A stretch of DNA of 64,000 nucleotides from Streptomyces sp. MMG1533 (GTDB lineage: Bacteria; Actinomycetota; Actinomycetes; Streptomycetales; Streptomycetaceae), in contig NZ_LGDG01000232.1 of the NCBI RefSeq assembly GCF_001279775.1, positions 7,108 to 71,107 on the forward strand, read 5' to 3'. A model generated the notes under the pieces. It was not told where the DNA came from, ran no database searches, and saw nothing but the letters and a program-made list of their open reading frames with translations. The translations under genes were made by a program, and so were the position numbers. Positions 42,992-52,606 of this stretch are shown here, piece after piece; positions within the stretch are counted from its first letter, which is position 1; each line of letters opens with the position of its first letter.

Positions 42992-43852
42992 GTGCAGCGG
43001 AAGGCGTACGTATCCGGCGTCGCCGCACTCCTCGCGGCCCTTTTGGCCGGCTGCACCGGCAGCTCGGGAGACGGCGGTACGACGGACGACTCGAACCCGG
43101 GCGACGCCGGCACGGCATCCGCCGCGGCCCAGCCCGGCAAGTACCGCGTACTCCCGGAACCCTGCGGCGCGGTCAGCCAGGGCACCCTCGACTCGTTGCT
43201 GCCCGGCATCAAGCAGCTCACGGACGACGAACAGCGCGAGAACGCGTACGCGGGCGAGGCCACTCCGACCTACGACACCGACCGCAAGGTCGGCTGCCGC
43301 TGGAAGGTGGAGTCCACCGACGCCACCGACCACCTGCTCGTCGACCTCGAGCGAGTGGTGTCGTACGACACCTCGGTGAGCGACGACACCCAGGCCCAGC
43401 AGTTGTTCGCGACGAAGGAGGACGCGGCCGACCTCCCGGCGGTGGCGAGCACCAGCGCCACGTCCGACGTCGCCACCGGAGAGTCGGGGGACACGAGCAC
43501 CGCCACCCCGACCGGCGCCGCCTCCAAGTCCCCCTCCGCGCCCTCCTCCCCCTCGGCCTCGCCCTCCGGCTCCTCCTCCCCCTCCTCCACGACGTCCGTG
43601 CCCCCGGCCGATCTCCAGCCCCGCCTCCTGGACGATCTGGGTGACGAGGCGTTCCTGGACGACGCGTTGAGCAGTTCCGGTTCGACGGCCCAGCAGCGCA
43701 CGGTGACTGTGGCGTTCCGCACGTCGAACGTGATCGTGACGATCGAGTACGAGGAGCAGCCGGCGACGATCGGCGTGACCCCGGACAGCAAGGAAATGCA
43801 GGACAAGGCCCGGAAACTGGCGGCTCAGCTGGCGGAGACACTGGCCGGCTAG
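42992..43852 (+). CDS. DUF3558 lipoprotein 1
   Basis: A 286-residue secreted lipoprotein. Signal VAALLAALLAGC gives a lipobox with C21. A Ser/Pro-rich low-complexity stretch (about 165-205) splits the domain, and the C-terminus holds the conserved VTVAFRTSNVIVTIEYEEQ. GAGAGGAG precedes GTG 42992. DUF3558 proteins are actinobacterial surface proteins of unknown function. A related gene follows. Confidence 0.85.
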   Translation: MQRKAYVSGVAALLAALLAGCTGSSGDGGTTDDSNPGDAGTASAAAQPGKYRVLPEPCGAVSQGTLDSLLPGIKQLTDDEQRENAYAGEATPTYDTDRKVGCRWKVESTDATDHLLVDLERVVSYDTSVSDDTQAQQLFATKEDAADLPAVASTSATSDVATGESGDTSTATPTGAASKSPSAPSSPSASPSGSSSPSSTTSVPPADLQPRLLDDLGDEAFLDDALSSSGSTAQQRTVTVAFRTSNVIVTIEYEEQPATIGVTPDSKEMQDKARKLAAQLAETLAG

Positions 43853-43970
43853 GGCCCCTTCACACCCCTCTCACGCCCGCACACAAAGCGGTGGAAGCGA
43901 GGCCGCGCAACTCCCTCACCGCGTACCGTGGCCCCTCGGACCAGATCCGACGGCAGGAACCACAAGCGCC

Positions 43971-44876
43971 ATGAGTGAAGGAACCATGCAGCGACCAGCA
44001 CAGGTAGACCAGCGTGACGAGCGGGACCAGCGCGATCGGCCGGCGGCGAAGCGCCTCAGCCGCGTCCTTGTCTGCGCGGCCGCCGTCCCCGTGATGCTGA
44101 TCGCCGCCGGCTGCTCCTCGGACTCCGATTCCGGCTCCGACGAGACCGGCGGCAAGAGCGCGGACACCGCCGCGTCGGCCTCCGCGAGCGCCTCGCCGAC
44201 GGTGCAGGCTGCGGCGTACAAGTCGCTCCCCAAGCCGTGCGCGGTGTTCTCGAAGAAGACCTTGGGCGAACTGGTGCCGAAGGCATCGAAGTCGGGCAAG
44301 GAGGGCACCTCGGACGATGTGTCAGCGCGTGGCAGCTGCTCCTGGAGCAGCCTCGACAACAACGGCGTGAAGGGCTCCCAGTTCCGCTGGCTGAACGTCT
44401 CCATGCTCCGCTTCGACTCGGACGCCTCGCGGGGCGCGGGCGACGAGCAGGCGCAGACGTACTACGAGAAGCAGGTCCAGGACGCCCAGACGGTGGACGG
44501 CGCGAAGAACGCGAAGTCGCAGCCGGTGTCCGGGACGGGCGATGCGGCGACGACGGTGACGTACGACCTGAAGAAGAAGGAGGGCTCCTTCCGGCAGCAG
44601 ACGGTCGTCACGCGGGTCGAGAACGTCGTCATCACCCTCGACTACAACGGCGCGGGTCTCGCAGGTGAGAAGACCCCGAGCGCGGCGACTTTGACGAAGC
44701 TCGCGGAGAAGGCCGCCAAGGAAGCGGTGGGGGCGGTGTCGTCGGCGAACGGCGAGGGATCCGGCACGGGCACGGGTTCGGGTACGAGTGCGAGCCCCTC
44801 CCCGTCCAAGTCGGCGTCCAAGTCGCCGTCCAAGTCCCCGTCGGCGTCCGCGTCCAAGTCGGCTGCGAAGAGCTGA
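43971..44876 (+). CDS. DUF3558 lipoprotein 2
   Basis: A 301-residue paralogue-type lipoprotein. Lipobox VMLIAAGC is preceded by a long charged N-terminus (QVDQRDERDQRDRPAAKR). The domain opens KSLPKPCAVFSKKTLGELVP and ends with an Ala/Lys-rich helix and a Ser-Pro-Lys tail of about 30 residues. ATG 43971 or ATG 43986 may be used. It lies 118 bases after the first DUF3558 gene. Confidence 0.82.
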   Translation: MSEGTMQRPAQVDQRDERDQRDRPAAKRLSRVLVCAAAVPVMLIAAGCSSDSDSGSDETGGKSADTAASASASASPTVQAAAYKSLPKPCAVFSKKTLGELVPKASKSGKEGTSDDVSARGSCSWSSLDNNGVKGSQFRWLNVSMLRFDSDASRGAGDEQAQTYYEKQVQDAQTVDGAKNAKSQPVSGTGDAATTVTYDLKKKEGSFRQQTVVTRVENVVITLDYNGAGLAGEKTPSAATLTKLAEKAAKEAVGAVSSANGEGSGTGTGSGTSASPSPSKSASKSPSKSPSASASKSAAKS

Positions 44877-44985
44877 CGAAGAGCTGACCAGGGTCTGGCG
44901 AGGGTCTGAGGAAGGGCCGGCGAAGGTCTCAACTAGAGCAGCCGAACCCTTCCGGCCACCCGTACGACGCACACATGTGCCACCC

Positions 44986-44999
44986 TGTTGCGCGCAACA
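44986..44999. promoter_or_regulatory. Perfect 14-base palindrome upstream of DUF2637 gene
   Basis: TGTTGCGCGCAACA is fully symmetrical and lies 24 bases before GTG 45024, just ahead of the ribosome-binding site. It could be a repressor site on the mRNA leader region. Confidence 0.5.
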
Positions 45000-45023
45000 A
45001 CATGCATCGGGAGGGGAGTACGG

Positions 45024-46316
45024 GTGGCCGCGCCACTGCAGCTGACACGGACGCACCGGATTCTGATCGGCGTGGTCGTCGCCGGTGCGGTCGTCATCGC
45101 CGGTATCGGCTTCGCCGGTTCGTACGCGGCGGTCCGTGAACTGGCCATCAAAAAGGGCTTCGGGAACTTCAGTTACGTCTTCCCGATAGGCATCGACGCG
45201 GGCATCTGCGTCCTTCTCGCCCTGGACCTGCTCCTCACCTGGATCCGGATCCCGTTCCCCCTGCTCCGCCAGACGGCGTGGCTCCTGACGGCGGCGACGA
45301 TCGCCTTCAACGGCGCGGCGGCCTGGCCGGACCCGCTGGGCGTGGGCATGCACGCGGTGATCCCGGTCCTGTTCGTGGTCGCCGTCGAGGCGGCCCGCCA
45401 CGCGATCGGCCGCATGGCCGACATCACGGCCGACAAGCACATGGAGGGTGTCCGCCTCACCCGCTGGCTCCTCTCCCCCATCCCCACGTTCCTCCTCTGG
45501 CGCCGCATGAAGCTGTGGGAGCTCCGCTCCTACGAGCAGGTCATCAAGCTGGAGCAGGAACGGCTGGTGTACCAGGCCCGTCTGCGTTCCCGGTTCGGCC
45601 GGGCATGGAGGCGCAAGGCGCCGGTGGAGAGCCTGATGCCGCTGAGGCTGGCAAAGTACGGCGTCCCGCTGGCGCAGACGGCCCCGTCGGGCCTGGCAGC
45701 GGCGGGCATCGAACCCTCACTCATCCCGCCGGCACCGCATGCGGCCCTGGCACCGGCGGCGGACGCGGCCCGTACGGCCGACGCAACCGCGGGCCATCGT
45801 GCCGCCGGGTCCGCTACCGACCCACGGAGAGCGGCACCTCCCGGCGAGCAGCGCCTGGAGCCCGACGGCAACCCCGGCGCACCCGCGGAGGACGAGAGCC
45901 CCTGGTTCAACGCCCCTCAGCAGGTCGACTACCACGGCGGCTACGACCCGGCCTACGACCCGCCGGAGCAGTACGAGCAGTGGTACGAGGAGCAGCAGCA
46001 GGCCGAGCAGTATCTGGAACCCCAGTACCAGGAGCCCTCTGGGGAGGAGACCGGCAGCTTTCCCATCCCGGTCAGCCCCGGCCGTACCCGCGAGCTGGGC
46101 GAGGGTGGCGGCACGCCGGTCACGGAGCCGGACGAGGAGTCGTACTACCAGGTCTTCAAGCAGTCGATAAACGGCAGCTACCCGACCCCGAGCCAGTTCA
46201 GCGACAACGTGGAGGCGACCTACGGCGTCCCCGTCCCGGACGCCGAGGCCAAGCGCATGGTCATGCGTTTCCAGAACCGCCACACGGCGGAACTGGAAGA
46301 GGACCACATCGCGTAG
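45024..46316 (+). CDS. DUF2637 membrane protein
   Basis: A 430-residue protein: four helices in the first 120 residues (LIGVVVAGAVVIAGIGFAGS; FPIGIDAGICVLLALDLLLTW; WLLTAATIAFNGAAAW; AVIPVLFVVAVEAARHAI), a cytosolic basic region, and a disordered acidic, Gln/Tyr-rich tail. DUF2637 resembles plasmid spread (SpdB-type) and developmental membrane proteins of Streptomyces. GGGAGGGGAG precedes GTG 45024. It ends just before a coding-like repeat. Confidence 0.82.
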   Translation: MAAPLQLTRTHRILIGVVVAGAVVIAGIGFAGSYAAVRELAIKKGFGNFSYVFPIGIDAGICVLLALDLLLTWIRIPFPLLRQTAWLLTAATIAFNGAAAWPDPLGVGMHAVIPVLFVVAVEAARHAIGRMADITADKHMEGVRLTRWLLSPIPTFLLWRRMKLWELRSYEQVIKLEQERLVYQARLRSRFGRAWRRKAPVESLMPLRLAKYGVPLAQTAPSGLAAAGIEPSLIPPAPHAALAPAADAARTADATAGHRAAGSATDPRRAAPPGEQRLEPDGNPGAPAEDESPWFNAPQQVDYHGGYDPAYDPPEQYEQWYEEQQQAEQYLEPQYQEPSGEETGSFPIPVSPGRTRELGEGGGTPVTEPDEESYYQVFKQSINGSYPTPSQFSDNVEATYGVPVPDAEAKRMVMRFQNRHTAELEEDHIA

Positions 46317-46320
46317 TCGG

Positions 46321-46365
46321 ACATCACACAGGCGGACATCACACAGGCCGACATCACGCAGGCGG
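46321..46365 (+). repeat. Three 15-base tandem repeats after the DUF2637 stop
   Basis: Units ACATCACACAGGCGG, ACATCACACAGGCCG and ACATCACGCAGGCGG follow TAG 46314-46316. Read in the gene frame they encode repeated Asp-Ile-Thr-Gln-Ala, and the unit differences are synonymous. Confidence 0.8.
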
Positions 46366-46370
46366 AACGA

Positions 46371-46400
46371 ACAAGAGGCCCTCTGACGAGGGCCTCTTGT
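46371..46400. terminator. Bidirectional terminator, DUF2637 gene and lysS
   Basis: Perfect 13-base stem (ACAAGAGGCCCTC with GAGGGCCTCTTGT) around TGAC in the gap between convergent genes, with A and T rich outer ends. Confidence 0.92.
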
Positions 46401-46407
46401 CGTGGTG

Positions 46408-48150
46408 CTACTCCCCGAGCAGGGCCCGCACCCGCTCCTGCCCGACCGCCAGCAGCAGCGTGGGCAGACGCGGACCGGTGTCGCGCCCGACCAGCAGGTG
46501 GTAGAGCAGCGCGAAGAACGTCCGCTGGGCGGTCTTGATCTCCGGCGGGAGTTCCTTGGGCGTGGCGTCGGCGGGGAAGCCCGCCTGGACCTTGGGGACG
46601 CCGTAGACGAGGTGGGTGAGGCCGTCCAGGGACCAGTGGTCGGCCAGCCCGTCGAGGAGGAGCCGCAGGGACTGCTGGGAGGCCTCGTCGAGGGACTTCA
46701 GCAGTTCGGCGGCGGGTTCGTCGCGCACGATGGTCCGCTGGTCGGCGGGCACGTGCGTGTTGATCCATGCCTCGGCCTTGTCGTACCGCGGCCGGGCCTC
46801 GTCGAGGGAGCCGAGCGGGTTCGACGGGTCGAGCTCGGACAGGATCCGCAGGGCCTGGTCCGCGTGCCCGGCGGTGATGTCGGCGACGGAGGCGAGAGTC
46901 CGGTACGGCAGCGGCCGGGCCGTCTTCGGCAGTTCGCCGCCGGCGGTCCGCACGGCGCGCGAGTGCGCGGCGACGTCGGCCGGAAGGGCGGCGCCGTCCG
47001 CGACCTTGGCGTCGAGCTTGTCCCACTCGTCGTAGAGCCGCTGGATCTCCTGGTCGAAGGCGATCTTGAAGGACTGGTTGGGCCGACGCCGGGCGTACAG
47101 CCACCGCAGGAGCTGCGGCTCCATGATCTTCAGGGCGTCGCCGGGAGTCGGCACGCCGCCCCGGGACGACGACATCTTCGCCATCCCGGAGATACCCACG
47201 AAGGCGTACATGGGCCCGATCGGCTGCTTGCCCCCGAAGATCCCGACGATCTGCCCGCCCACCTGGAACGAGGAACCGGGAGACGAGTGGTCGACCCCGC
47301 TCGGCTCGAAGACGACGCCCTCGTACGCCCACCGCATCGGCCAGTCGACCTTCCAGACCAGCTTGCCGCGGTTGAACTCGTTCAGCCGGACGGTCTCGGA
47401 GAAGCCGCAGGCGGTGCAGGTGTACGTCAGCTCGGTGCTGTCGTCGTCGTAGGAGGTGACCGTCGTCAGGTCCTTCTCGCAGTTGCCGCAGTACGGCTTG
47501 TACGGGAAGTACCCGGCGGACCCGGAGCTGCCGTCGTCCTCACTGGCCGCGCCCGACCCCTCGGCGGCCTCCAGCTCGGCCTCGTCGAGAGGCTTCTGCT
47601 GCTGCTTCTTGGCCGGGGCCTTCTTGGTGCGGTACTGGTCGAGGATCGCGTCGATGTCCCCGCGGTGCTTGATCGCGTGCAGGATCTGCTCGCGGTACAC
47701 ACCCGACGTGTACTGCGCGGTCTGGCTGATCCCGTCGAACTCGACGCCCAGCTCCGCGAGCGACTCGGTCATCGCGGCCTTGAAGTGCTCGGCCCAGTTC
47801 GGGTGCGAGGACCCCTTCGGCGCGGGCACGGAGGTCAGCGGCTTGCCGATGTGCTCGGCCCACGAGTCGTCGACCCCGGCGATACCGGCCGGCACCTTGC
47901 GGTACCGGTCGTAGTCGTCCCAGGAGATCAGATGGCGCACCTGGTGGCCCCGCCGCCGGATCTCGTCGGCGACGAGGTGCGGGGTCATGACCTCGCGGAG
48001 GTTTCCCAGGTGAATGGGTCCGGAGGGGGAGAGCCCGGACGCGACGACGACCGGTTTGCCCGGGGCCCGACGCTCCGACTCCTCGATGACCTCATCCGCG
48101 AAACGGGAGACCCAGTCGGTGGTCTCGGTGCTCTGAGCCACGATCGGCAC
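46408..48150 (-). CDS. lysS: Lysyl-tRNA synthetase, class I
   Basis: A 580-residue class I LysRS, the archaeal-type enzyme found in streptomycetes. The HIGH-like motif is in [15 protein letters not shown], the KMSKS-like motif in MAKMSSSRG, and a zinc knuckle [11 protein letters not shown] to CTACGF is inserted centrally. GTG 48150 (MPIVAQST) is taken. GAGG is only two bases away, so GTG 48141 with better spacing (577 residues) may be the true start. It is divergent from argS, a streptomycete arrangement. Confidence 0.96.
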   Translation of the reverse strand: MPIVAQSTETTDWVSRFADEVIEESERRAPGKPVVVASGLSPSGPIHLGNLREVMTPHLVADEIRRRGHQVRHLISWDDYDRYRKVPAGIAGVDDSWAEHIGKPLTSVPAPKGSSHPNWAEHFKAAMTESLAELGVEFDGISQTAQYTSGVYREQILHAIKHRGDIDAILDQYRTKKAPAKKQQQKPLDEAELEAAEGSGAASEDDGSSGSAGYFPYKPYCGNCEKDLTTVTSYDDDSTELTYTCTACGFSETVRLNEFNRGKLVWKVDWPMRWAYEGVVFEPSGVDHSSPGSSFQVGGQIVGIFGGKQPIGPMYAFVGISGMAKMSSSRGGVPTPGDALKIMEPQLLRWLYARRRPNQSFKIAFDQEIQRLYDEWDKLDAKVADGAALPADVAAHSRAVRTAGGELPKTARPLPYRTLASVADITAGHADQALRILSELDPSNPLGSLDEARPRYDKAEAWINTHVPADQRTIVRDEPAAELLKSLDEASQQSLRLLLDGLADHWSLDGLTHLVYGVPKVQAGFPADATPKELPPEIKTAQRTFFALLYHLLVGRDTGPRLPTLLLAVGQERVRALLGE

Positions 48151-48317
48151 GTCCTCTTTTTGAAGGTTTCTCTGAAGTTTCCACACGAGCAGCCGGCACG
48201 GTCGCACGGCTGACGATCCATTCTCCCAGACCACCTCGCGCCCGGGAAAACCGCTTTACGCCCCATGGGATACTGGGCGGGCCCACCTGTTCCCACGAGG
48301 AGAACGGCACCATTCCT

Positions 48318-50078
48318 ATGGCCCCGGTCACGTCCCTCACCGCTTCCGTCAACCAGCGCCTCGCGTCCGCCCTCTCGGCTGCTCTGCCGGAGGCCGGTTC
48401 CGCAGACCCGCTGCTGCGACGTAGCGACCGGGCCGACTTCCAGGCCAACGGGATCCTGGCCCTCGCGAAGAAGGCGAAGGCGAACCCGCGGGAGCTGGCG
48501 ACGCAGGTCGTCTCCCAGGTGGTCACCGGTGACGTGATCAAGGACATCGAGGTCTCCGGCCCCGGCTTCCTGAACATCACGCTCACGGACAGCGCGATCA
48601 CCGAGAACCTGGCCGCGCGGTACGCCGACGCCGACCGTCTCGGGGTCCCCTTCGCCGAGAACGCGGGCACGACGGTCATCGACTACGCCCAGCCGAACGT
48701 GGCGAAGGAGATGCACGTAGGCCACCTGCGTTCCGCGGTGATCGGCGACGCGGCGGTCCACCTCCTGGAGTTCACCGGCGAGACGGTGGTCCGCAGGCAT
48801 CACATCGGCGACTGGGGCACCCAGTTCGGCATGCTCATCCAGTACCTGGACGAGCACCCGCACGAGCTGGACCACAAGGACACCCGGGTGAGCGGCGAGG
48901 AGGCGATGTCGAACCTCGACCGCCTCTACAAGGCGGCGCGGGGGCACTTCGACTCCGACGAGGAGTTCAAGGTCAGGGCCCGCCGCAGGGTGGTCGACCT
49001 CCAGGCCGGCGACCCGCACACCCTCGCCACGTGGCAGAAGTTCGTGGACGAGTCGAAGATCTACTTCTTCTCCGTCTTCGAGAAGCTGGACATGGAGGTC
49101 CGGGACCCGGACATCGTCGGCGAGTCCGGCTACAACGACATGCTCGCGGAGACCTGCCGCCTCCTGGAGGAGTCCGGCGTGGCGGTCCGCTCCGAGGGCG
49201 CCCTCTGCGTCTTCTTCGACGACGTCAAGGGCCCCGACGGCAACCCGGTCCCCCTGATCGTCCAGAAGTCGGACGGCGGCTACGGCTACGCGGCGACCGA
49301 CCTCTCGGCGATCCGCGACCGCGTCTTCAACCTGAAGGCGAACACCCTCCTCTACGTGGTCGACGCCCGCCAGTCCCTCCACTTCAAGATGGTCTTCGAG
49401 ACCGCGCGGAGGGCCGGCTGGCTGAACGACGACGTCAATGCGGTCCAGCTCGCCTTCGGCACGGTCCTCGGCAAGGACGGCAAGCCGTTCAAGACGCGTG
49501 AGGGCGAGACGGTACGGCTGGTGGACCTGCTGGACGAGGCGATCGAGCGCGCCTCGGCGGTCGTACGGGAGAAGGCGCAGGACCTCTCCGAGGAGGAGAT
49601 CGCCGAGCGCGGCACCCAGGTGGGCATCGGCGCGGTGAAGTACGCGGACCTGTCGACGTCGGCGAACCGGGACTACAAGTTCGACCTGGACCAGATGGTC
49701 TCGCTGAACGGCGACACGTCCGTCTACCTCCAGTACGCGTACGCCCGTATCCGGTCGATCCTCCGCAAGGCCGGAGAGGTACGCCCCGCCGCGCACCCGG
49801 AGCTGTCGCTGCACGAGGCGGAGCGCGCCCTGGGCCTGCACGCGGACGCGTTCGCGGAGGTCGTGGCGGAGGCGGCGGGCGAGTACGCCCCGCACAAGCT
49901 GGCGGCCTACCTGTACCAGCTGGCCTCGCTGTACACGACCTTCTACGACAAGTGCCCGGTCCTGAAGGCCGAGTCGCCGCAGCAGGTGGAGAACCGCCTC
50001 TTCCTCTGCGACATCACGGCCCGGACGCTGCACCAGGGCATGGCCCTGCTGGGGATCCGGACGCCCGAGCGGCTCTGA
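48318..50078 (+). CDS. argS: Arginyl-tRNA synthetase
   Basis: A 586-residue class I enzyme. Additional N-terminal domain ([11 protein letters not shown]), HVGH at 133-136 in [10 protein letters not shown], and a C-terminal anticodon domain ([15 protein letters not shown] to [13 protein letters not shown]). The KMSKS position reads [13 protein letters not shown], as usual for ArgRS. GAGGAGAA lies upstream of ATG 48318. Complete and housekeeping; it ends at a strong terminator. Confidence 0.97.
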   Translation: MAPVTSLTASVNQRLASALSAALPEAGSADPLLRRSDRADFQANGILALAKKAKANPRELATQVVSQVVTGDVIKDIEVSGPGFLNITLTDSAITENLAARYADADRLGVPFAENAGTTVIDYAQPNVAKEMHVGHLRSAVIGDAAVHLLEFTGETVVRRHHIGDWGTQFGMLIQYLDEHPHELDHKDTRVSGEEAMSNLDRLYKAARGHFDSDEEFKVRARRRVVDLQAGDPHTLATWQKFVDESKIYFFSVFEKLDMEVRDPDIVGESGYNDMLAETCRLLEESGVAVRSEGALCVFFDDVKGPDGNPVPLIVQKSDGGYGYAATDLSAIRDRVFNLKANTLLYVVDARQSLHFKMVFETARRAGWLNDDVNAVQLAFGTVLGKDGKPFKTREGETVRLVDLLDEAIERASAVVREKAQDLSEEEIAERGTQVGIGAVKYADLSTSANRDYKFDLDQMVSLNGDTSVYLQYAYARIRSILRKAGEVRPAAHPELSLHEAERALGLHADAFAEVVAEAAGEYAPHKLAAYLYQLASLYTTFYDKCPVLKAESPQQVENRLFLCDITARTLHQGMALLGIRTPERL

Positions 50079-50097
50079 GGCACTCCGAGACAGGCGC

Positions 50098-50135
50098 ACG
50101 GCCCGTTCTCCCCTTCTGTGGGGAGGACGGGCCGT
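50098..50135. terminator. Terminator after argS
   Basis: ACGGCCCGTTCTCCCC pairs with GGGGAGGACGGGCCGT over 16 bases with one G-T type mismatch and a six-base loop. It also serves the convergent peptidoglycan-binding gene. Confidence 0.9.
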
Positions 50136-50161
50136 GGTGTGTGTACGGTCGTCAGGCCGGC

Positions 50162-50599
50162 TCAGCAGCCGCTGGCGTTGAAGTCCCAGAACGCCGCCTT
50201 GGTGGCCGGTCCGGCGATCCCGTCGGGGTTGACGCCGAGGAAGCGCTGCAGCGCCTTGATCGTGTTGGGTCCGACGGCTCCGTCGACGCTACCCGCGTTG
50301 TAGCCCGAGTCGTTGAGCATCCGCTGCGCTGCCTTCCAGCTGTTGGTGCCCAGCTGCCCGTCGATCGTGCCGGGGTTGTAACCCACGTCGCGCAGCCAGC
50401 ACTGCCAGTTCTTGGCCCGGGTGGTGTTCAGGCCGAGGTTGTTCACCGCGAGGATGGAGACGTCCTGGGCGCTCACCGCCGCCTTGGCGGCCGGCTGGGA
50501 CGCCGCGAAGCCGGTACCCGCGGCCGCCACTGTTCCGGCCGCGAGTCCGACGACGGCGGTGAGGCTGATGGCGGTCCTCGTCAACACGTTCGATCGCAT
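50162..50599 (-). CDS. Secreted peptidoglycan-binding protein
   Basis: A 145-residue exported protein: signal peptide to about residue 33 (LTAVVGLAAGTVAAAGTGFAAS) then a peptidoglycan-binding type 1 region with the repeated YNPGTIDGQLGTNSWKAAQR and YNAGSVDGAVGPNTIKALQR. Two cysteines (C66-like WQCWLR and terminal C) could pair. No catalytic domain is present. GGGGGAAG precedes ATG 50599. Probably binds the cell wall; role unknown. Confidence 0.87.
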   Translation of the reverse strand: MRSNVLTRTAISLTAVVGLAAGTVAAAGTGFAASQPAAKAAVSAQDVSILAVNNLGLNTTRAKNWQCWLRDVGYNPGTIDGQLGTNSWKAAQRMLNDSGYNAGSVDGAVGPNTIKALQRFLGVNPDGIAGPATKAAFWDFNASGC

Positions 50600-50620
50600 G
50601 CTTCCCCCTTGGGGTGGTGG

Positions 50621-50760
50621 GGCGGCACCTGACGTGCCGCCGACTGACAACCCGAGAGTGCGGGGCGGGCGGCAAGCGCTGCCACAGTTGCCCCAGAAGT
50701 GACGTCGTCGCGGGATGCCCCACCCTGTGACCTGCGGGGACACCGTCCGCCGGGACGGTG
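50621..50760. other. Two hairpins in the divergent intergenic region
   Basis: GGCGGCAC/GTGCCGCC (50621-50641) and CACCGTCC/GGACGGTG (50741-50760) lie between the secreted peptidoglycan-binding gene and the XRE gene. No gene was found in 50600-50907. They may be operators or leader structures. Confidence 0.45.
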
Positions 50761-50907
50761 CGGCGGGACGGCTGCGGGGGGCGGTGGCCGATTCCGTATC
50801 GGTGCAGGAACCACGTTCCGATGCAGTCCCGTGGATGCTGATGCAGAATGCGACCGCACAGGGGCAGCTGACCACTGCCACTGATCATGAGCGCGAGTGG
50901 GGGGAAC

Positions 50908-51711
50908 ATGTCGCGTTGGAAAGCGCTGCCCGCAGAACTTGATCCGCGCGTCCGGCAGTTGGTGGTGCGCTTACGCCGGCTGAAGGATCACAGTGGGCTG
51001 AGTCTGCGGCAACTGGCGGCGAAGACGGGGTACAGCCCGAAGTCGTGGGAACGGTATCTGGGCGGCAGGTCGCTGCCGCCCTCGGAGGCCGTGGAGGCGA
51101 TGGCCCGGATCGGTGGTGACGATCCGACCCGGCTGCTCGCGTTGCACGAAGTCGCCGCCGAGGCGTGGGGGGACGGACGCGCGGGCGCGTCCGCGCCGGA
51201 GGCGGCCACCGTCGAGCCGGAGATCCTGTCGGCGGGAGCCGAGAGCGCACGGCTTCCCGGGCGTTCGCTGCGCATCGCGCTCGTGGCGGGGGCGGTGGCT
51301 CTGGTGCTGGCCATCTCCTCGGCGGTCCTTCTGGTCGTACGGCTCGACGGCGGTGGAGGCGAAGCAGCGGCGGCCCCCCTCGTCTCGTCAGCCGCGCCGG
51401 CACCGGAGTCGCCGGCACCGGAGTCGTCGGCGCCGACGGCGTCCACGTACACCTGCCGCGTGAAGCGGAGTGACGGCCGCTGGTACGCGGGCAACAGCCG
51501 CACCCAGGACGCCGTCCTGGGGGACGGCCACGCCGGGCCGGAGGTGGCCGAGGCGCAGTGCCTGCTGCAAAGGGCGGGCTATTCGCCGGGGGGCATCGAC
51601 GGGATCTTCGGTCCGCTGACGCAGCGCGCGGTCGAGCGCGTCCAGCGGCGGGCGGGTCTGGTCGTGGACGGGATCATCGGGCCGCACACCTGGAAAGTCC
51701 TGCGGGGATGA
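50908..51711 (+). CDS. XRE regulator with TM helix and extracellular peptidoglycan-binding domain
   Basis: A 267-residue single-pass protein. Cytosolic HTH_XRE (LKDHSGLSLRQLAAKTGYSP then WERYLGGRSLPP), a transmembrane helix (SLRIALVAGAVALVLAISSAVLLVV), a Pro/Ala/Glu-rich linker and an outer peptidoglycan-binding domain (CLLQRAGYSPGGIDGIFGPL). It could link cell-wall state to transcription directly. ATG 50908 follows GGGGGG; an ATG at 50887 lacks a site. Its stop overlaps the next XRE gene as ATGA. Confidence 0.87.
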   Translation: MSRWKALPAELDPRVRQLVVRLRRLKDHSGLSLRQLAAKTGYSPKSWERYLGGRSLPPSEAVEAMARIGGDDPTRLLALHEVAAEAWGDGRAGASAPEAATVEPEILSAGAESARLPGRSLRIALVAGAVALVLAISSAVLLVVRLDGGGGEAAAAPLVSSAAPAPESPAPESSAPTASTYTCRVKRSDGRWYAGNSRTQDAVLGDGHAGPEVAEAQCLLQRAGYSPGGIDGIFGPLTQRAVERVQRRAGLVVDGIIGPHTWKVLRG

Positions 51712-52556
51712 CGTCGCCGTCGCCGGAATGCGCCCGACTGGCCGCAGCACTGCGGGAGTTGAAGGCGCAGACCGGCCTGAGCATGGCGGGCCTCGCGTCG
51801 AAGACCCCGTTCAGCAAGTCGTCCTGGGAGCGCTATCTCAACGGCAAGACGCTGCCGCCGCGCGAGGCGGTGCAGGAACTGTGCCATCTCGCCGGCAAAC
51901 CGGACGGGCGGTGTCTGGCGCTGTGGGAGATCGCGGAGTCGGAATGGAGCGGGCGCGGGACAGAAGCACCGCGGACGGGTGGGTCTGCGGAGCCGGAGCC
52001 GTCCGCGACTCCCGTTCCGGCCCCGGCTGCGCCAGAGGTGACGCGTGCCGGTCACAGGGGTGTGGCGGCCGTGGCGGTCCTCGCGTCGGTGTGTGCCGTG
52101 GCCGTCGGGGGCGTGACGGTGGCCCTCTTCCTGCTGCCGCGTCAGGACGGCGGACCTCGGGGGTCGGCGTCGCCCTCCGCGACCGGGCCGCGCTGCCGGG
52201 GAGCCGCCTGTGAGGGCAAGAACCCGATAGACACGGTGTGCGCCGCCGCGCCGGACACCCTCGCCTCGCACCGCACGGCCACCGGTGCCTGGATGGAACT
52301 GCGGTTCAGCGCGGAGTGCGGAACCAGTTGGGCGCGGATGTGGGGCACGCGGATCGGCGACCGGGTCGAGATGACCGTGGGCGGTCGTGACGTGCTGGGC
52401 GGTTGGGTCCGCAGCGCGGAGGTCGAGGACGACGTCGACGCGGCGGCCTACGTCTACACCCCCATGGCCGTGACCCGCCCCGGAACCCTCGTCGAGGCAT
52501 GTTTCCGGCCCGCTGCGGGTGGCAAGAGGGAGTGCTTCGAGGGCCGCGTACGTTAG
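51708..52556 (+). CDS. XRE regulator with TM helix and DUF2690 domain
   Basis: A 282-residue partner to the previous protein: XRE HTH (LKAQTGLSMAGLASKTPFSKS, WERYLNGKTLPP), a helix (GVAAVAVLASVCAVAVGGVTVALFLL), then an exported DUF2690 domain with paired cysteines (CRGAACEGKNP, CAAAP, ECGTSWARMWG). Start overlaps the previous stop as ATGA. Likely a second membrane-tethered sensor-regulator; ligand unknown. Confidence 0.87.
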   Translation: MTSPSPECARLAAALRELKAQTGLSMAGLASKTPFSKSSWERYLNGKTLPPREAVQELCHLAGKPDGRCLALWEIAESEWSGRGTEAPRTGGSAEPEPSATPVPAPAAPEVTRAGHRGVAAVAVLASVCAVAVGGVTVALFLLPRQDGGPRGSASPSATGPRCRGAACEGKNPIDTVCAAAPDTLASHRTATGAWMELRFSAECGTSWARMWGTRIGDRVEMTVGGRDVLGGWVRSAEVEDDVDAAAYVYTPMAVTRPGTLVEACFRPAAGGKRECFEGRVR

Positions 52557-52606
52557 CGGCCCGGCCGCCGCCGCCGCTGTCAGTGGCGACCCCTACAGTC
52601 ACCGGC

